A stretch of 64,000 nt of DNA from Rhizobium sp. Root274 (GCF_001429245.1 NZ_LMJE01000001.1:435186-499185), one strand, 5' to 3'; positions 16,212 through 25,060 are shown, numbered from the stretch's first letter. Translations and numbers: made by a program. The notes: generated from the sequence alone by a model not told the origin.

Positions 16212-17441
16212 ATGAACATGCCCCGCACTGCCCTCGTCGCCGCGCTTACGGTTTCGCAGATCCTTGGCTGGGGCACGACCTATGAGATGCCGGCCGTCTT
16301 CGGGCGAGCCATGGCCGCCGATCTCGGGCTTGCCAACGAAACAGCCTTTGCCGGGCTGACCGTAATGATGCTGGTCATGGCCTTTCTCGGCCCCTGGACC
16401 GGCCAGCAGATTGCCCGCCACGGCGCTTCGAAAATCCTCGCCACGGGCTCCGTCCTAATGGCGGCTGGCCTCACCGTGCTTGCGCTCTCCACCGGCCTCG
16501 TCCTCTATGCGATCGCCTGGCTCATCCTCGGCGTCGGCGGTTCCTTTGCGCTGACGGTGCCGGCCTTTGCTGCCGTCGTCGAGCGGGAAGGCCGTGATGC
16601 CCGCCGCGCCATCGGCATTCTCATGGTCTTCACCGGGCTCTCCTCCGCCGTCTGCTGGCCGCTGCTCACGCTCGCCGGCGAGGCGCTCGGCTGGCGCGGG
16701 GCGCTTCTTGCCGCCGCTGCCGTGCAGCTCCTTGTCGTCATGCCCGTGCATCTCGCCATCGGCCGCATCGCGATCACGCGCTCGGACGAGGACCGTGCGG
16801 CCGATGCCGTCGAACCGCTTGATCTGACCCGCCGTATGGCGGTGGCCGCCTTCCTGCTGATTGCGCTCTCCAGTTCGCTCTCCAGCCTGATGACCTTCGG
16901 CCTGTCGCCGCAGCTCCTGCATATCCTCGAACTCTCCGGCGCCACGCCGGCGCTTGCGCTTGAGCTCGGATCGCTGCGCGCTGTCTTCGGCATCTCCGCC
17001 CGCGCCGTCGATCTGGTGCTTGGCAAACGCACCTCGCCGATCACCACCGGCCTTGCCGGCTCCGCCATGCTGACGGCGTCGACGCTGCTCCTGATCGTCT
17101 TCTCCGGCACTCCCTCAAGCCTTCTCCTGTTTACAGCGCTTTACGGCTTCGGCTCGGGCGTCAGTGCGCTTGCCCGCGCCACCATGCCCCTGTCCTTCTT
17201 CTCCGCCAGCCGCTTCGCCCGCCAGTCGGCCCGCCTCGCATTGCCGCAAAACCTCGCCAATGCAACCGCCCCGGTGCTGATGACGGCTGTCATCGACCGC
17301 GCCGGCATCGATGCCGGCCTCGTGCTCGCCACTGCCTTCGCCGCGACGGGCTTTTTCGCGATCCTGGGGCTGGCAATGATCGCGCGGCGCACGAGGCCTA
17401 TCTGCCCCCTTGCGGGGGAGAGCGGAAAATCGAAGGCTTGA
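16212..17441 (+). CDS. MFS transporter inserted between gp9 and gp8
   Basis: 409 aa from the ATG at 16212. About twelve hydrophobic helices. The N-terminal TVSQILGWGTTYEMPAVFG and repeated LxxGGSFALTVPAF segments place it among the oxalate/formate-type MFS proteins; the substrate is unknown. On the strand opposite to the GTA genes. Its last 12 residues (CPLAGESGKSKA) are encoded by the intergenic repeat that begins at about 17402, so the original C-terminus has been replaced or extended. Confidence 0.88.
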   Translation: MNMPRTALVAALTVSQILGWGTTYEMPAVFGRAMAADLGLANETAFAGLTVMMLVMAFLGPWTGQQIARHGASKILATGSVLMAAGLTVLALSTGLVLYAIAWLILGVGGSFALTVPAFAAVVEREGRDARRAIGILMVFTGLSSAVCWPLLTLAGEALGWRGALLAAAAVQLLVVMPVHLAIGRIAITRSDEDRAADAVEPLDLTRRMAVAAFLLIALSSSLSSLMTFGLSPQLLHILELSGATPALALELGSLRAVFGISARAVDLVLGKRTSPITTGLAGSAMLTASTLLLIVFSGTPSSLLLFTALYGFGSGVSALARATMPLSFFSASRFARQSARLALPQNLANATAPVLMTAVIDRAGIDAGLVLATAFAATGFFAILGLAMIARRTRPICPLAGESGKSKA

Positions 17442-17505
17442 GGTCCGAGCAAGCGGCCTAAACTTCAGATTTTCCAAGAGAGGGGCAAAGTTCCGTGGGC
17501 AAATG
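17402..17505. repeat. Second-family intergenic repeat overlapping the MFS 3' end
   Basis: CCCCCTTGCGGGGGAG, then AAAATCGAAGGCTTGAGG, then GCGGCCTAAACTTCAGATTTTCC. Same unit as at 36888-36960. It supplies the MFS stop codon. Confidence 0.8.
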
Positions 17506-17507
17506 CC

Positions 17508-17906
17508 TCACTCCACCACCGCCCGAAAACGCGCCTCGGCCACGAACAGCCCGGCCTTCACATCGCGTCGGCTGATCGTTCGCCGATGGCTGAAATTGAC
17601 GAGCCGAAACCCGGAGAGCCCGTCCGACAAGCCCTCCGCCACCCGGCGCACATCCGCGACAAGCTCTTCCGCCTCACGCCTGGACTTCGCGCTCCAGGCC
17701 TCCAGCACCAGCAGGATCTCCGTGCCCTCCGACTCGCCGGTCGAATAATCCCGCGCCTCGACGGTGCTCAGCACAAGGGCTGGAAAACGCTGCGGCCGCA
17801 GCGCGCGGTCGGTCACCCCGTCCGTGCCAAGCTGTGCCACCAGCACCGCATCCGCCTTCACTGCCTGTTGAAGCGCGATTGCCAAGGCATTGACCGCATT
17901 CGTCAT
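17508..17906 (-). CDS. GTA gp8: tail terminator (DUF3168)
   Basis: 132 aa. DUF3168 pattern: ALAIALQQAVKADAVLVAQLG, RPQRFPALVLSTVEARDYSTGESEGTEILLVLEAWS and RLVNFSHRRTISRRDVKAGLFVAEARFRA. AAGGAG lies upstream of the ATG. It closes the tail at the head side in RcGTA. Confidence 0.93.
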   Translation of the reverse strand: MTNAVNALAIALQQAVKADAVLVAQLGTDGVTDRALRPQRFPALVLSTVEARDYSTGESEGTEILLVLEAWSAKSRREAEELVADVRRVAEGLSDGLSGFRLVNFSHRRTISRRDVKAGLFVAEARFRAVVE

Positions 17907-17985
17907 TGTCCATCTCCTTGCACCCGCTCACGCTCACGCATCACCACAGCGCATCACGCCGCCCCTCATGCAATAGGTCCATCCC

Positions 17986-18204
17986 TCATCCTGAGGCGCC
18001 CGACACATCAGGGCTTCGAAGGACGAGTCCTCGCTCGCCCCCATCATCAATAGCCTGCCACTCCTCCGGCTCCGGCGCGTCCGTCCGCCGGACGGCCTGC
18101 GCCGCCAGCCTTTGCGCCAGCGCCCGCCGCAACATCTCGCCCAGCACCAACCCGGTCTCCTCCAGCGCCACAGGCGCATGGCCCCGCCCGCCAGCGCGCC
18201 TCAT
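17986..18204 (-). CDS. Unrecognised small protein between gp7 and gp8
   Basis: 72 aa. The start overlaps the gp7 stop by 4 bases (ATGA), which favours a real gene. The first 50 residues (MRRAGGRGHAPVALEETGLV ... EPEEWQAID) look like a basic helical segment. The last 20 are encoded in a known-looking repeat (CTCATCCTGAGG ... CTTCGAAGGACGAG), so the original end is probably lost. No function can be named; possibly a remnant of a head-tail accessory gene. Confidence 0.4.
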   Translation of the reverse strand: MRRAGGRGHAPVALEETGLVLGEMLRRALAQRLAAQAVRRTDAPEPEEWQAIDDGGERGLVLRSPDVSGASG

Positions 18205-18542
18205 CCCGTCACCTCACGGCAAAGTGCCAGCGCAAACCGCCCCGTCTCGTCCAGATCGCGCAGCGCCATAATCTCAAAGACCCGCGCGCCCTTGCGCAGC
18301 CGCTGCCCCGGCGTAAGATCGCCCCGCGCCCGCAAGGTCACCTGATGCGTCACCTCCGACACCAGCCCCGGCCCCTTGACCTCTTCGGCAAATGTCTTCG
18401 GCTCGACCAGCGCCCAAACCCGTCCCAGCTCGGCAAAGACGACCTCCGCCCCGCCCTGCCCGTCATCTGTGGCTTGAGGCTCCTCCAGCACCAGCCGCGC
18501 CGTCAGCCGGCCGGCATCGACATCCAAAACGGCCATGGTCAT
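18201..18542 (-). CDS. GTA gp7: head closure / stopper protein
   Basis: 113 aa from the ATG at 18542, which overlaps the gp6 stop. Carries the SPP1-type head-tail joining pattern GRVWALVEPKTFAEEVKGPG, VTHQVTLRARGDLTPGQRLRKGARVFEI and DLDETGRFALALCREV. In RcGTA it closes the connector after packaging. Confidence 0.92.
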   Translation of the reverse strand: MTMAVLDVDAGRLTARLVLEEPQATDDGQGGAEVVFAELGRVWALVEPKTFAEEVKGPGLVSEVTHQVTLRARGDLTPGQRLRKGARVFEIMALRDLDETGRFALALCREVTG

Positions 18543-19108
18543 AGCCCCCGACGGCAAAACGGCGCGATCAACCGGTCATAACCAGGCGGCACGACCGCCG
18601 GCTGGGCATCCGCGGCCACCACGCCCCGGCAGGCAAACATCGCGCCGATATGCAACAGCATCGCCCGCTTCAGCGTGTCGGGCATGTCAGCCCCGCTCTC
18701 GCCCCAGCCCGCCACGAACTCCACCTCGATGCCATTCAGCACCCGCCCCGGCGCTGGCACATCGCGCAGCCAAAGCCGCGCCGGCCGCGCCTCGCCGTCA
18801 AGCAGGTGCCCGTCGAGATCCACGGCCTGACCGATCCCCTCGCCGTCATAGACCGTCACCTCCGTCACCTGCCGCACCGGCCCCCGCGCAATCGTCAGGA
18901 TCCCGTCGTCCGGCCAGGCATCAAGGCAAAGCCGAAAATCCCTGGTCGCCAGCACCAGCCCGGTCTCCCGCTCCAGATGCTCGCGCGCGACCGTGATCAG
19001 CGAGCCGAGCAGGTCGTCCTCGTCATCCGTATCCAGCCGCAAATGCGCCCTCACCTCGGCAAGCGTCAGCGGCTCCGCCAGCGGCGGAGAAAGGTCGATC
19101 ATGGTCAT
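18539..19108 (-). CDS. GTA gp6: head-tail connector (adaptor)
   Basis: 189 aa. Phage gp6-like/TIGR02215 pattern: EPLTLAEVRAHLRLDTDDEDDLLGSLITVAREHLERETG near the N-terminus, DAWPDDGILTIARGPVRQV in the middle and VEFVAGWGESGADMP, then KRAMLLHIGAMFACRG, near the end. AAAGGA precedes the start. Overlaps gp7. Confidence 0.92.
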   Translation of the reverse strand: MTMIDLSPPLAEPLTLAEVRAHLRLDTDDEDDLLGSLITVAREHLERETGLVLATRDFRLCLDAWPDDGILTIARGPVRQVTEVTVYDGEGIGQAVDLDGHLLDGEARPARLWLRDVPAPGRVLNGIEVEFVAGWGESGADMPDTLKRAMLLHIGAMFACRGVVAADAQPAVVPPGYDRLIAPFCRRGL

Positions 19109-19134
19109 GGGAAATCCTTTTGAAAATAATCATT

Positions 19135-19384
19135 AAACTGGGCAGATCCTGACGGCAGCGGGTGACTGCCTCTTCTCCCCAGCGGGGAGAAGGTGCCCCG
19201 AAGGGGCGGATGAGGGGGAGCGAAGCTTGGGCGTAATGCTCGATGCTTTGCCGAACGGCCCCCTCACCTCGCCTCCGCTACCCTCGGCGATCCTCTCCCC
19301 GAGGGGAGAGGCGGTCACGCGAGCGGTCGCCCCACCCCGGAGCTGCGCTCCGCCCCTCCCCATCAAGGGGAGGGTCAGCCCCCA
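19135..19384. repeat. Repeat-filled joint between gp6 and gp5
   Basis: The hairpin unit with CTTCTCCCCAGCGGGGAGAAG at about 19171-19195 is followed by a different element, CCCCTCACCTCGCCTC ... CTCTCCCCGAGGGGAGAGG ... CCCCTCCCCATCAAGGGGAGGG. The gap directly follows the capsid stop. A terminator here would separate capsid from connector expression. Confidence 0.75.
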
Positions 19385-20707
19385 TCACACCCCGAATTTC
19401 ACCAGCTTGATCGCCTCGAAATCCTGCACGCCGCCGCCCACGCGCTTCGTCGTGTAAAACAGCACGTAAGGCTTGGCCGAATAGGGATCACGCAGGACCC
19501 GCACGCCGACACGGTCGACCACCAGATAGCCGGCGCGGAAATCGCCGAAGGCGATCGCCGTGGCATTCGCCGCAATCTCTGGCATGGCCTCGGATTCGGC
19601 GACCGGGAAGCCCATCAGCGAGGCGGGATCGCCGGCGCGCGCCGGCGGCGCCCAGAGATAGTTGCCGTCGGCATCCTTCAGCTTGCGCACCGCGCCTTGG
19701 GTGCGGCGGCTCATGACGAAGCTGCCGTTCTGGCGATGCCCCGCCTTCAGCGCATAAACCGCGTTGATCAGCACGTCCGATGCACCACTTGCCGCAAAAG
19801 CGCCCGCAGCCCCCGTCGCGATCGTGCCGATCTTGCCCCATTCCCAGGCGTCGTCGGCCACCTGCGTGTAGCTCAGGAAACCCTTGGGACGGTTGACGCC
19901 GTCACCCGAGACGAAAGCCTGCCCTTCCTGCTCGGCAAAGGCGATGTCGACTTCGGCCGCAATCCAGGCCTCGATATCGACCGCCGCATCGTCGAGCAGC
20001 CCCTGCGTCGCGGCCGGCATGGCATAAAGCTCCATGGTCGGGAAGGCGAGTTCGGAGAGTTCCGGCGTGCCGGTCTGCGGCCGCGCCGCCGTCTCGGCCA
20101 CCCAGCCGCTCGCAAAACCCGCCGCAGCAAACGGCTTCTTCAGCACTGACCCCGACACCTGCCGCACGGTCGCGAGCGAGCGGATCGGCGAAATGGCGGA
20201 GAGCCTCCGGCCAATCTCGCCATCCATCTGCGGCGGCACGAGATAGCCGCCGTCGCCGGAGACACCCGCCGATAGCGCCTTCTGGTCGAGATCGCGCAAG
20301 GCCTGGTCGTCGCCGCGCCTAACATAGGCTTCGAAAGCCGCCTTGTGTTCGGCAGACATCGGATCGTCACGCCCCGGCCGCGAGAGCTGCGGCCTCAGCT
20401 TCTTCAGCACCAGCTCGTCGAGAAGCCGCCCCTGATCATCGATCGCCTTGTTGATCCGCTCGACCTTGTCACGGGTGACGACATCGCTTGTCAGCTTGTC
20501 CTCGATTTCCGCCAGCCGCTGGTCATTGCCCTCCTTGAAGGCCTCGAAAGCGCTCATCAGCTCCTCGAAGGCCGCCGTCACGGTGTCGGGTGCGGCCTTC
20601 ACCTCGAGTGCCGCGCGCGCCGGCGAATCCGTTTTGCCCGTTCCGGCTGTCCCCGCCCTGTCATCCGTCATCATGTTCTGTCCTTTCGCCTCATTCCTCT
20701 GGTCCAT
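19385..20707 (-). CDS. GTA gp5: HK97-fold major capsid protein
   Basis: 440 aa. Residues 40-120 form a predicted coiled-coil delta domain (FEAFKEGNDQRLAEIEDKL ... RLLDELVLKKLRPQ). The HK97 core follows: SAGVSGDGGYLVPPQMDGEI, ISPIRSLATVRQVSGS, PATQGLLDDAAVDIEAWIA, GDGVNRPKGFL and a C-terminal FGDFRAGYLVVDRVGVRVLRDPYS. Starts 4 bases after gp4; a second in-frame ATG at 20674 has an equally good ribosome site, so the exact start is uncertain. Confidence 0.95.
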   Translation of the reverse strand: MDQRNEAKGQNMMTDDRAGTAGTGKTDSPARAALEVKAAPDTVTAAFEELMSAFEAFKEGNDQRLAEIEDKLTSDVVTRDKVERINKAIDDQGRLLDELVLKKLRPQLSRPGRDDPMSAEHKAAFEAYVRRGDDQALRDLDQKALSAGVSGDGGYLVPPQMDGEIGRRLSAISPIRSLATVRQVSGSVLKKPFAAAGFASGWVAETAARPQTGTPELSELAFPTMELYAMPAATQGLLDDAAVDIEAWIAAEVDIAFAEQEGQAFVSGDGVNRPKGFLSYTQVADDAWEWGKIGTIATGAAGAFAASGASDVLINAVYALKAGHRQNGSFVMSRRTQGAVRKLKDADGNYLWAPPARAGDPASLMGFPVAESEAMPEIAANATAIAFGDFRAGYLVVDRVGVRVLRDPYSAKPYVLFYTTKRVGGGVQDFEAIKLVKFGV

Positions 20708-20711
20708 CTCG

Positions 20712-21287
20712 TCATCCTCTGGTGAAATGATTGTTTGCCATCGCCCGTGCCGCCCGGCGCATCAGCCGGACGAGCTCGGTTTCCCTGTCGCGGTAGAACC
20801 GCCGATGCTTGACATTGGAGACGCGCGCGGTCGGCAGCATGGGAAAGGTCACCACCGAGATCTCCCAGAGATCCGCCTCCAGGATGCGCCTGACCCCCGC
20901 CTTGCGGTCGGCCCTGGTCTTCACCGCGCGAAAGCCGATCGACAACCCATCCAAGGCGCCGGCCTTCATCAGCGCCAGCACCTCGCGGGCGCGCTCCACG
21001 TCGGTTGCCAGCTTGCCCTCGACATAGAGGCCCCGCTCGTCCTCGCGCAAAACCGTCCAGCGGCCGATCACCTCGGCTGGATCGTGCTGGAACAGCATGC
21101 GCACGCCGCCCGCGCCGCGCTTGTCGATCGAGGCGGCAAAGGCGCCGCGCTCGATCGCGTCGCGGCCGAGATCGACCTCGCCGAACAGGCTGGCATAGCC
21201 CGAAAACGTCCCGTCACCGGCGACACCCTTCAGCGTCAGCCCGGTATATCTGAAGCTCGGGGCGCCCAGCCCCTCCCTGCGCTGCAT
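20712..21287 (-). CDS. GTA gp4: prohead protease (HK97 family)
   Basis: 191 aa from the ATG at 21287 (GAGGAG upstream). The U35/HK97 protease pattern is clear: FSGYASLFGEVDLGRDAIERGAF, the catalytic His region MLFQHDPAEVIG, ALDGLSIGFRAVKTR with the Ser, and DLWEISVVTFPMLPTARV. It would remove the gp5 delta domain during capsid maturation. Confidence 0.93.
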   Translation of the reverse strand: MQRREGLGAPSFRYTGLTLKGVAGDGTFSGYASLFGEVDLGRDAIERGAFAASIDKRGAGGVRMLFQHDPAEVIGRWTVLREDERGLYVEGKLATDVERAREVLALMKAGALDGLSIGFRAVKTRADRKAGVRRILEADLWEISVVTFPMLPTARVSNVKHRRFYRDRETELVRLMRRAARAMANNHFTRG

Positions 21288-21324
21288 AATGTCTCTCCTC
21301 GTGATGATTTTTCTGTTGGGCTTG

Positions 21325-21455
21325 GAACTGCCCCTCATTCCCCTGCCGGGACCTTCTCCCCGTGAACGGGGACAAGGGGGCACGCCGCCGGCCGTATTCG
21401 CCTTCTCCCCGCCTGCGGGGAGAAGGTGCCCGAAGGGCGGATGAGGGGCTCCTCT
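21325..21455. repeat. Double hairpin repeat (RIME-like)
   Basis: Stems CTTCTCCCCGTGAACGGGG and CTTCTCCCCGCCTGCGGGGAG with its partner, in the same order and with the same spacer (CACGCCGCCGGCCGTATTC) as at 10155-10275. Sits between gp4 and the gp3.5-position gene. Confidence 0.85.
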
Positions 21456-21509
21456 CTAAGAGAATGAGGGGCTTTTCAGTCAGAAGATGCGCGGCAGTCG
21501 CGCGCCCCC

Positions 21510-21824
21510 TCAAACCCTCTCCCCCGCCCGACCCGTCAGCCGCACCAGAACCCCCAGCCCCCACCAGGCCGTAAATGACGCAAGCGTGGCACCGGCCAGC
21601 ATGATCTCGGCGGAGGACAATTCCGGCTCGATGCCGAGCTGGGTCGCACCCCACAGCCCCGTCGGCCCGCCGAAGATCAGCCCGCAGGCGACCCCGGTCA
21701 GGAAGCGCACCGCCGCTTCGCGGCGATGGCGCGGCAGGAGATAGACCAGCGAAATCGCAGAGCCTGCGACAGCGCCGATCAGACGGGCAGACAAAACGCC
21801 GCCGTCATGGCTGAAGTCAGTCAT
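21510..21824 (-). CDS. Membrane protein at the gp3.5 position (DUF6107-like)
   Basis: 104 aa from the ATG at 21824. Reads MTDFSHDGGVLSARLIGAVAGSAISLVYLLP, then a basic RHRREAAVRFLTG loop and two more hydrophobic segments (LTGVACGLIFGGPTGLWG; MLAGATLASFTAWWGLGVLVRL), so about three membrane helices. Rhizobial GTA clusters carry such a protein between portal and protease; I believe the name is DUF6107. Role unknown; a membrane anchor or lysis accessory is possible. Confidence 0.65.
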   Translation of the reverse strand: MTDFSHDGGVLSARLIGAVAGSAISLVYLLPRHRREAAVRFLTGVACGLIFGGPTGLWGATQLGIEPELSSAEIMLAGATLASFTAWWGLGVLVRLTGRAGERV

Positions 21825-22131
21825 TTGTTCATCTTTCGCTGATAGCTTGGCCTCGCGCCGGCCGGTACGATCCCGCCCAAAAGGCTGCGGCCGGCGCAAA
21901 CCTTCCCTTAAAATCCCGACAAGCCGATCCCATCACCGGGACGGCTTTGACTTTTTTCCAAATATTCTGAATCCCTTGGTGAGTGAGGCTCACACACAGA
22001 GTCTGCTGCTTGATGCACCGCGCGAAGAGGTTCACGCTCCCCGTCAAGACGCCGCGCACCCGCGCCAACTTCTGGCCGGAACCGATCGATGATAGGCTCG
22101 CAATGCCTCCAACCGGGTTCGGGAGAGATCG
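21825..22131. other. Divergent promoter region between the gp3.5-position gene and the HXXEE gene
   Basis: 307 bases with no gene. The AT-richer centre (TTGACTTTTTTCCAAATATT at about 21949-21968) could hold promoters for one or both sides. Nothing else recognised. Confidence 0.4.
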
Positions 22132-22629
22132 ATGGACATCCTATGGTTCTGGCTGTTTTTCGGCCTGCTCCTCATCCATAATGGCGAGGAATACATCTTT
22201 GCGAACCGCCTCGCCGACATCGTCGCCGGACTCGGCTTAGACCTTCCCCTCACCCGGTTCCGCATCGCCCTGGTGATCGTCACCCTTGCCGGTCTGGCGC
22301 TGATCCCGATCAAACTCGCTGAGCTGCCCGCCGCCGATCCGCTCTTGGCGGGGTCCGCCCTGATCATGCTGGCCAATGTCTTTGTCCCGCATCTCGCAGC
22401 CACCCTCGTCCTTCGGCGCTACACCGCCGGCGTCATCAGCGCCGTGTTCCTGATGGCGCCGGGCTGCACAGTGATCCTGCAGGCGGCCCTTGGCGCCGGG
22501 CTCAGCCGTCGCGACGTGCTTTTCGCCGCACTCGCCCTTGCCGTTCCCCTGCTCCTGTTCCTGTGGCTGTTCATCGGCTCGGGCCTAAGGCGCAAAGCTT
22601 CTTCCGGCCCTCCTGCCACGAAGGGCTGA
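22132..22629 (+). CDS. HXXEE-domain membrane protein
   Basis: 165 aa. The N-terminus reads MDILWFWLFFGLLLIHNGEEYIF, where HNGEE is the H-x-x-E-E signature. Five or so membrane helices follow, with a second His in NVFVPHLAATLVLR. Biochemical role of the family is unknown. It precedes the PAP2 gene on the same strand by 208 bases. Confidence 0.8.
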   Translation: MDILWFWLFFGLLLIHNGEEYIFANRLADIVAGLGLDLPLTRFRIALVIVTLAGLALIPIKLAELPAADPLLAGSALIMLANVFVPHLAATLVLRRYTAGVISAVFLMAPGCTVILQAALGAGLSRRDVLFAALALAVPLLLFLWLFIGSGLRRKASSGPPATKG

Positions 22630-22837
22630 CAGCGCACGCAAGCCATGCCAAAGGCCCGCCGAAGGATGCGCTTTCTGACCCAATGAAGCGTCCTCCGAAT
22701 TGCGATCACGCTGGCAATCAGGCTTGCGATCACGCCCGCCATCGCTGCGACCCGCCCCGCAAACCCAAAGCCCCGTCACACGCCTTTCATCAAGCCCTGC
22801 TCATGTGGCGGCGGGGTATAAAGTCTGGGGTTTTTAC

Positions 22838-23713
22838 ATGGTCTATGTCATCGACACGGCACGTGCGCCACGCGGCACGGCTGCGGAAAAGCCGCTGCTG
22901 TTTGCCACGCTGATCACACTGACGCTATCCGCCGTCTTCGTCGCCATGCCCGGCGTCGATCTCGCCGTCAGCCGGCTCTTCTATGTCGAGGGCCTCGGCT
23001 TTCCGGCGGGCAAGATCGAGGCGCTCAAGACTTTTCGCGCCTTTGGCCAATATTTCCCGCTGGCACTCATCATCGCGCTCGTCGTCGGCCTCGTCCTGAA
23101 ACTGATCTACCCCTCGCGCCCGTCGCTCTTTCCGCCGCGCTTCACCCTCTATTTCTCCAGCCTCTTCCTGCTCGGCCCGGCGCTCACGGTAAACGGCATC
23201 CTGAAGCCGCTCTTCGATCGCCCGCGCCCGCGCAATGTCGTGGATTTCGGCGGTACCGATGCCTTCGTGCATGCCTGGGGCCTCGGCGGCCATTATTTCG
23301 ACGACCGCTCCTTCGTCTCGGGAGAGGCTGCCGTCGTCGCCTGTCTCATCCCTCTCGCCTTCTTCGTGCCCGTGGTCTGGCGCCGCTCAGTCTTCGTCCT
23401 GCTCTGCGTCTATGCTGCGCTGACCGCCCTCAACCGCATCGCCTTCGGCGCGCATTTCCTCTCCGACGTGCTGATCGCATCCGGCCTGATGGCCATGCTC
23501 GCCATCGGCCTTGCCCACCTCATCTACGGCCGCCCGGGCGTCCAGTCCTGCGACATCAAACTCGATGCTGCACTCAGCGCCTTCGGCCACCGCCTGCATG
23601 GCTGGCGCCGCGAGACCGTCGCCAGCATCGTCAAAGCCGTCACGAACCGCCTGTCATTTTCACCCGCGCTGCCGCAGCCGGCACCGTCGGCAGAGGCCGA
23701 GCTGCAGGGCTGA
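22838..23713 (+). CDS. PAP2-family membrane phosphatase
   Basis: 291 aa from the ATG at 22838. Six hydrophobic segments and the three PAP2 motifs: KPLFDRPRP (motif 1), DRSFVSGEA (motif 2 variant, with Glu replacing the usual His) and NRIAFGAHFLSDV (motif 3, with the catalytic His). The layout resembles lipid A or lipid-phosphate phosphatases such as LpxE. The Glu in motif 2 is a deviation that may alter activity. Inserted between portal and protease genes on the opposite strand. Confidence 0.85.
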   Translation: MVYVIDTARAPRGTAAEKPLLFATLITLTLSAVFVAMPGVDLAVSRLFYVEGLGFPAGKIEALKTFRAFGQYFPLALIIALVVGLVLKLIYPSRPSLFPPRFTLYFSSLFLLGPALTVNGILKPLFDRPRPRNVVDFGGTDAFVHAWGLGGHYFDDRSFVSGEAAVVACLIPLAFFVPVVWRRSVFVLLCVYAALTALNRIAFGAHFLSDVLIASGLMAMLAIGLAHLIYGRPGVQSCDIKLDAALSAFGHRLHGWRRETVASIVKAVTNRLSFSPALPQPAPSAEAELQG

Positions 23714-23729
23714 GGCGCGGCCGCATCCG

Positions 23730-23885
23730 AACCTCTCCCCTCTCTGGGAGAGGTTACACCGCCGCCGGCCGTATTCGACCCTCTCCCCCTTGTGGGAGAG
23801 GTTACAAAATCGAAGCGTTAGGCGCGCGCAAGCCGCCTAACCTTCAGATTTTGTTGGTGAGGGGATCGGTTCCGTTGGCACAACC
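23730..23885. repeat. Intergenic repeats between PAP2 and portal
   Basis: CCTCTCCCCTCTCTGGGAGAGG and CCCTCTCCCCCTTGTGGGAGAGG hairpins are followed by the second-family half AAAATCGAAGCGTTAGGCG ... GCCGCCTAACCTTCAGATTTTG. Ends at the portal stop. Confidence 0.8.
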
Positions 23886-23890
23886 AAATC

Positions 23891-25060
23891 TCAATACCCG
23901 ACAGCCTCCCGCTTCTCCTCGTCCGTCAAGAACCCGGCCGCCCCAACTCTCCCCCAGAGCGCATCGCGTTCCGCCGCCAAGCCCGCCACCGTGTCGAGAT
24001 CCGGCACCAGCTTCAGCCCCTCGCCCGTCAACGCCCCGAGAAAGCGTGAGAGCGCCGCCGCCGTCCGCGTCACCAGCGGCAGCACGGTCAGGCGATAAAA
24101 GGCGCGGTTCGCCTCCTGATAGTTCGCATAGGTGTTGTCGCCGGGAATGCCGAGCAGCATGGGCGGCACGCCGAAAGCGAGCGCGATGTCGCGGGCAGCA
24201 CCATTCTTCGCCTCGACGAAATCCATATCCTTGGGCGAAAGCCCCATCGACTTCCAGTCGAGCCCGCCCTCCAAGAGCAGCGGCCGCCCGGCGCGCATAG
24301 GCCCGGAATAGCCCTCGTCGAGTTCCACCTTCAGCCGCTGATACTGATCGGAGGTGAGATTGCCGCCCTCCTTCGGCTGATAGACCAGCGCGCCCGAAGG
24401 TCGTGCCGAATTGTCGAGGAGCGCCTTGTTCCAGCGCCCTGCCGCATTGTGCAGGTCGAGCGCCACTTGCGCTGCCGCCAGCGGCGCGAAGCCTAAGTGA
24501 TCGTCAAGCGGATGAAACAGCTTCAGATGCAGCAGCCCGTCAAGCGCGATGCGCCGCGCGGCCGTGCCGGCGCGATAATCATAGCCCGCCGGCCAGCCGT
24601 CGGCCCCCGAGACGACGCTCACCCGGTCGGGCCGCAAAAGATGCAGCTCCGCCGTCGCCCCGGCCCCCGCGCCAACCGCAATCGCCTCGACAAAGGCGTT
24701 GCCCGAGAGCAGCAACTGGCCATAGAGCGCTTCGAGAAAATCCGCCCCGGTCATCGCCCCGTTCGGCCGCGAAAGAAGCGACAGCGCCGGATGATCCTCG
24801 CGCTCGACCGGCCCCTGATAGGCGAGAGAACCAATGCTGGCGGCGGCCTCCGAGACCAGCCGCACACAGCGATGGGCCACCGGGTTCCTCATGAACCCTT
24901 CGCGCGACAGCGCCGCATAACTTCGCCCCGTCCACCGCGCCTCGCCCTCGCCGGCAATCAAGGCCAGAGCCATTCCAGGGCGGGGAGACAGCGCCTTTTC
25001 ATCAGACGCGCGGGCACGATCCGGGGCTTGCGCCCAGGGCAAACGGAAGGGGAATTTCAT
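23891..25060 (-). CDS. GTA gp3: portal protein (HK97 type)
   Basis: 389 aa from the ATG at 25060 (GAGGAA upstream). Portal pattern: FMRNPVAHRCVRLVSEAAASIG, HPALSLLSRPNGAMTGADFLEALYGQLLLSGNAFVEA, ELHLLRPDRV and FGVPPMLLGIPGDNTYANYQEANRAFYRLTVLPL. Forms the dodecameric DNA gate at the capsid vertex. Intact. Confidence 0.94.
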   Translation of the reverse strand: MKFPFRLPWAQAPDRARASDEKALSPRPGMALALIAGEGEARWTGRSYAALSREGFMRNPVAHRCVRLVSEAAASIGSLAYQGPVEREDHPALSLLSRPNGAMTGADFLEALYGQLLLSGNAFVEAIAVGAGAGATAELHLLRPDRVSVVSGADGWPAGYDYRAGTAARRIALDGLLHLKLFHPLDDHLGFAPLAAAQVALDLHNAAGRWNKALLDNSARPSGALVYQPKEGGNLTSDQYQRLKVELDEGYSGPMRAGRPLLLEGGLDWKSMGLSPKDMDFVEAKNGAARDIALAFGVPPMLLGIPGDNTYANYQEANRAFYRLTVLPLVTRTAAALSRFLGALTGEGLKLVPDLDTVAGLAAERDALWGRVGAAGFLTDEEKREAVGY

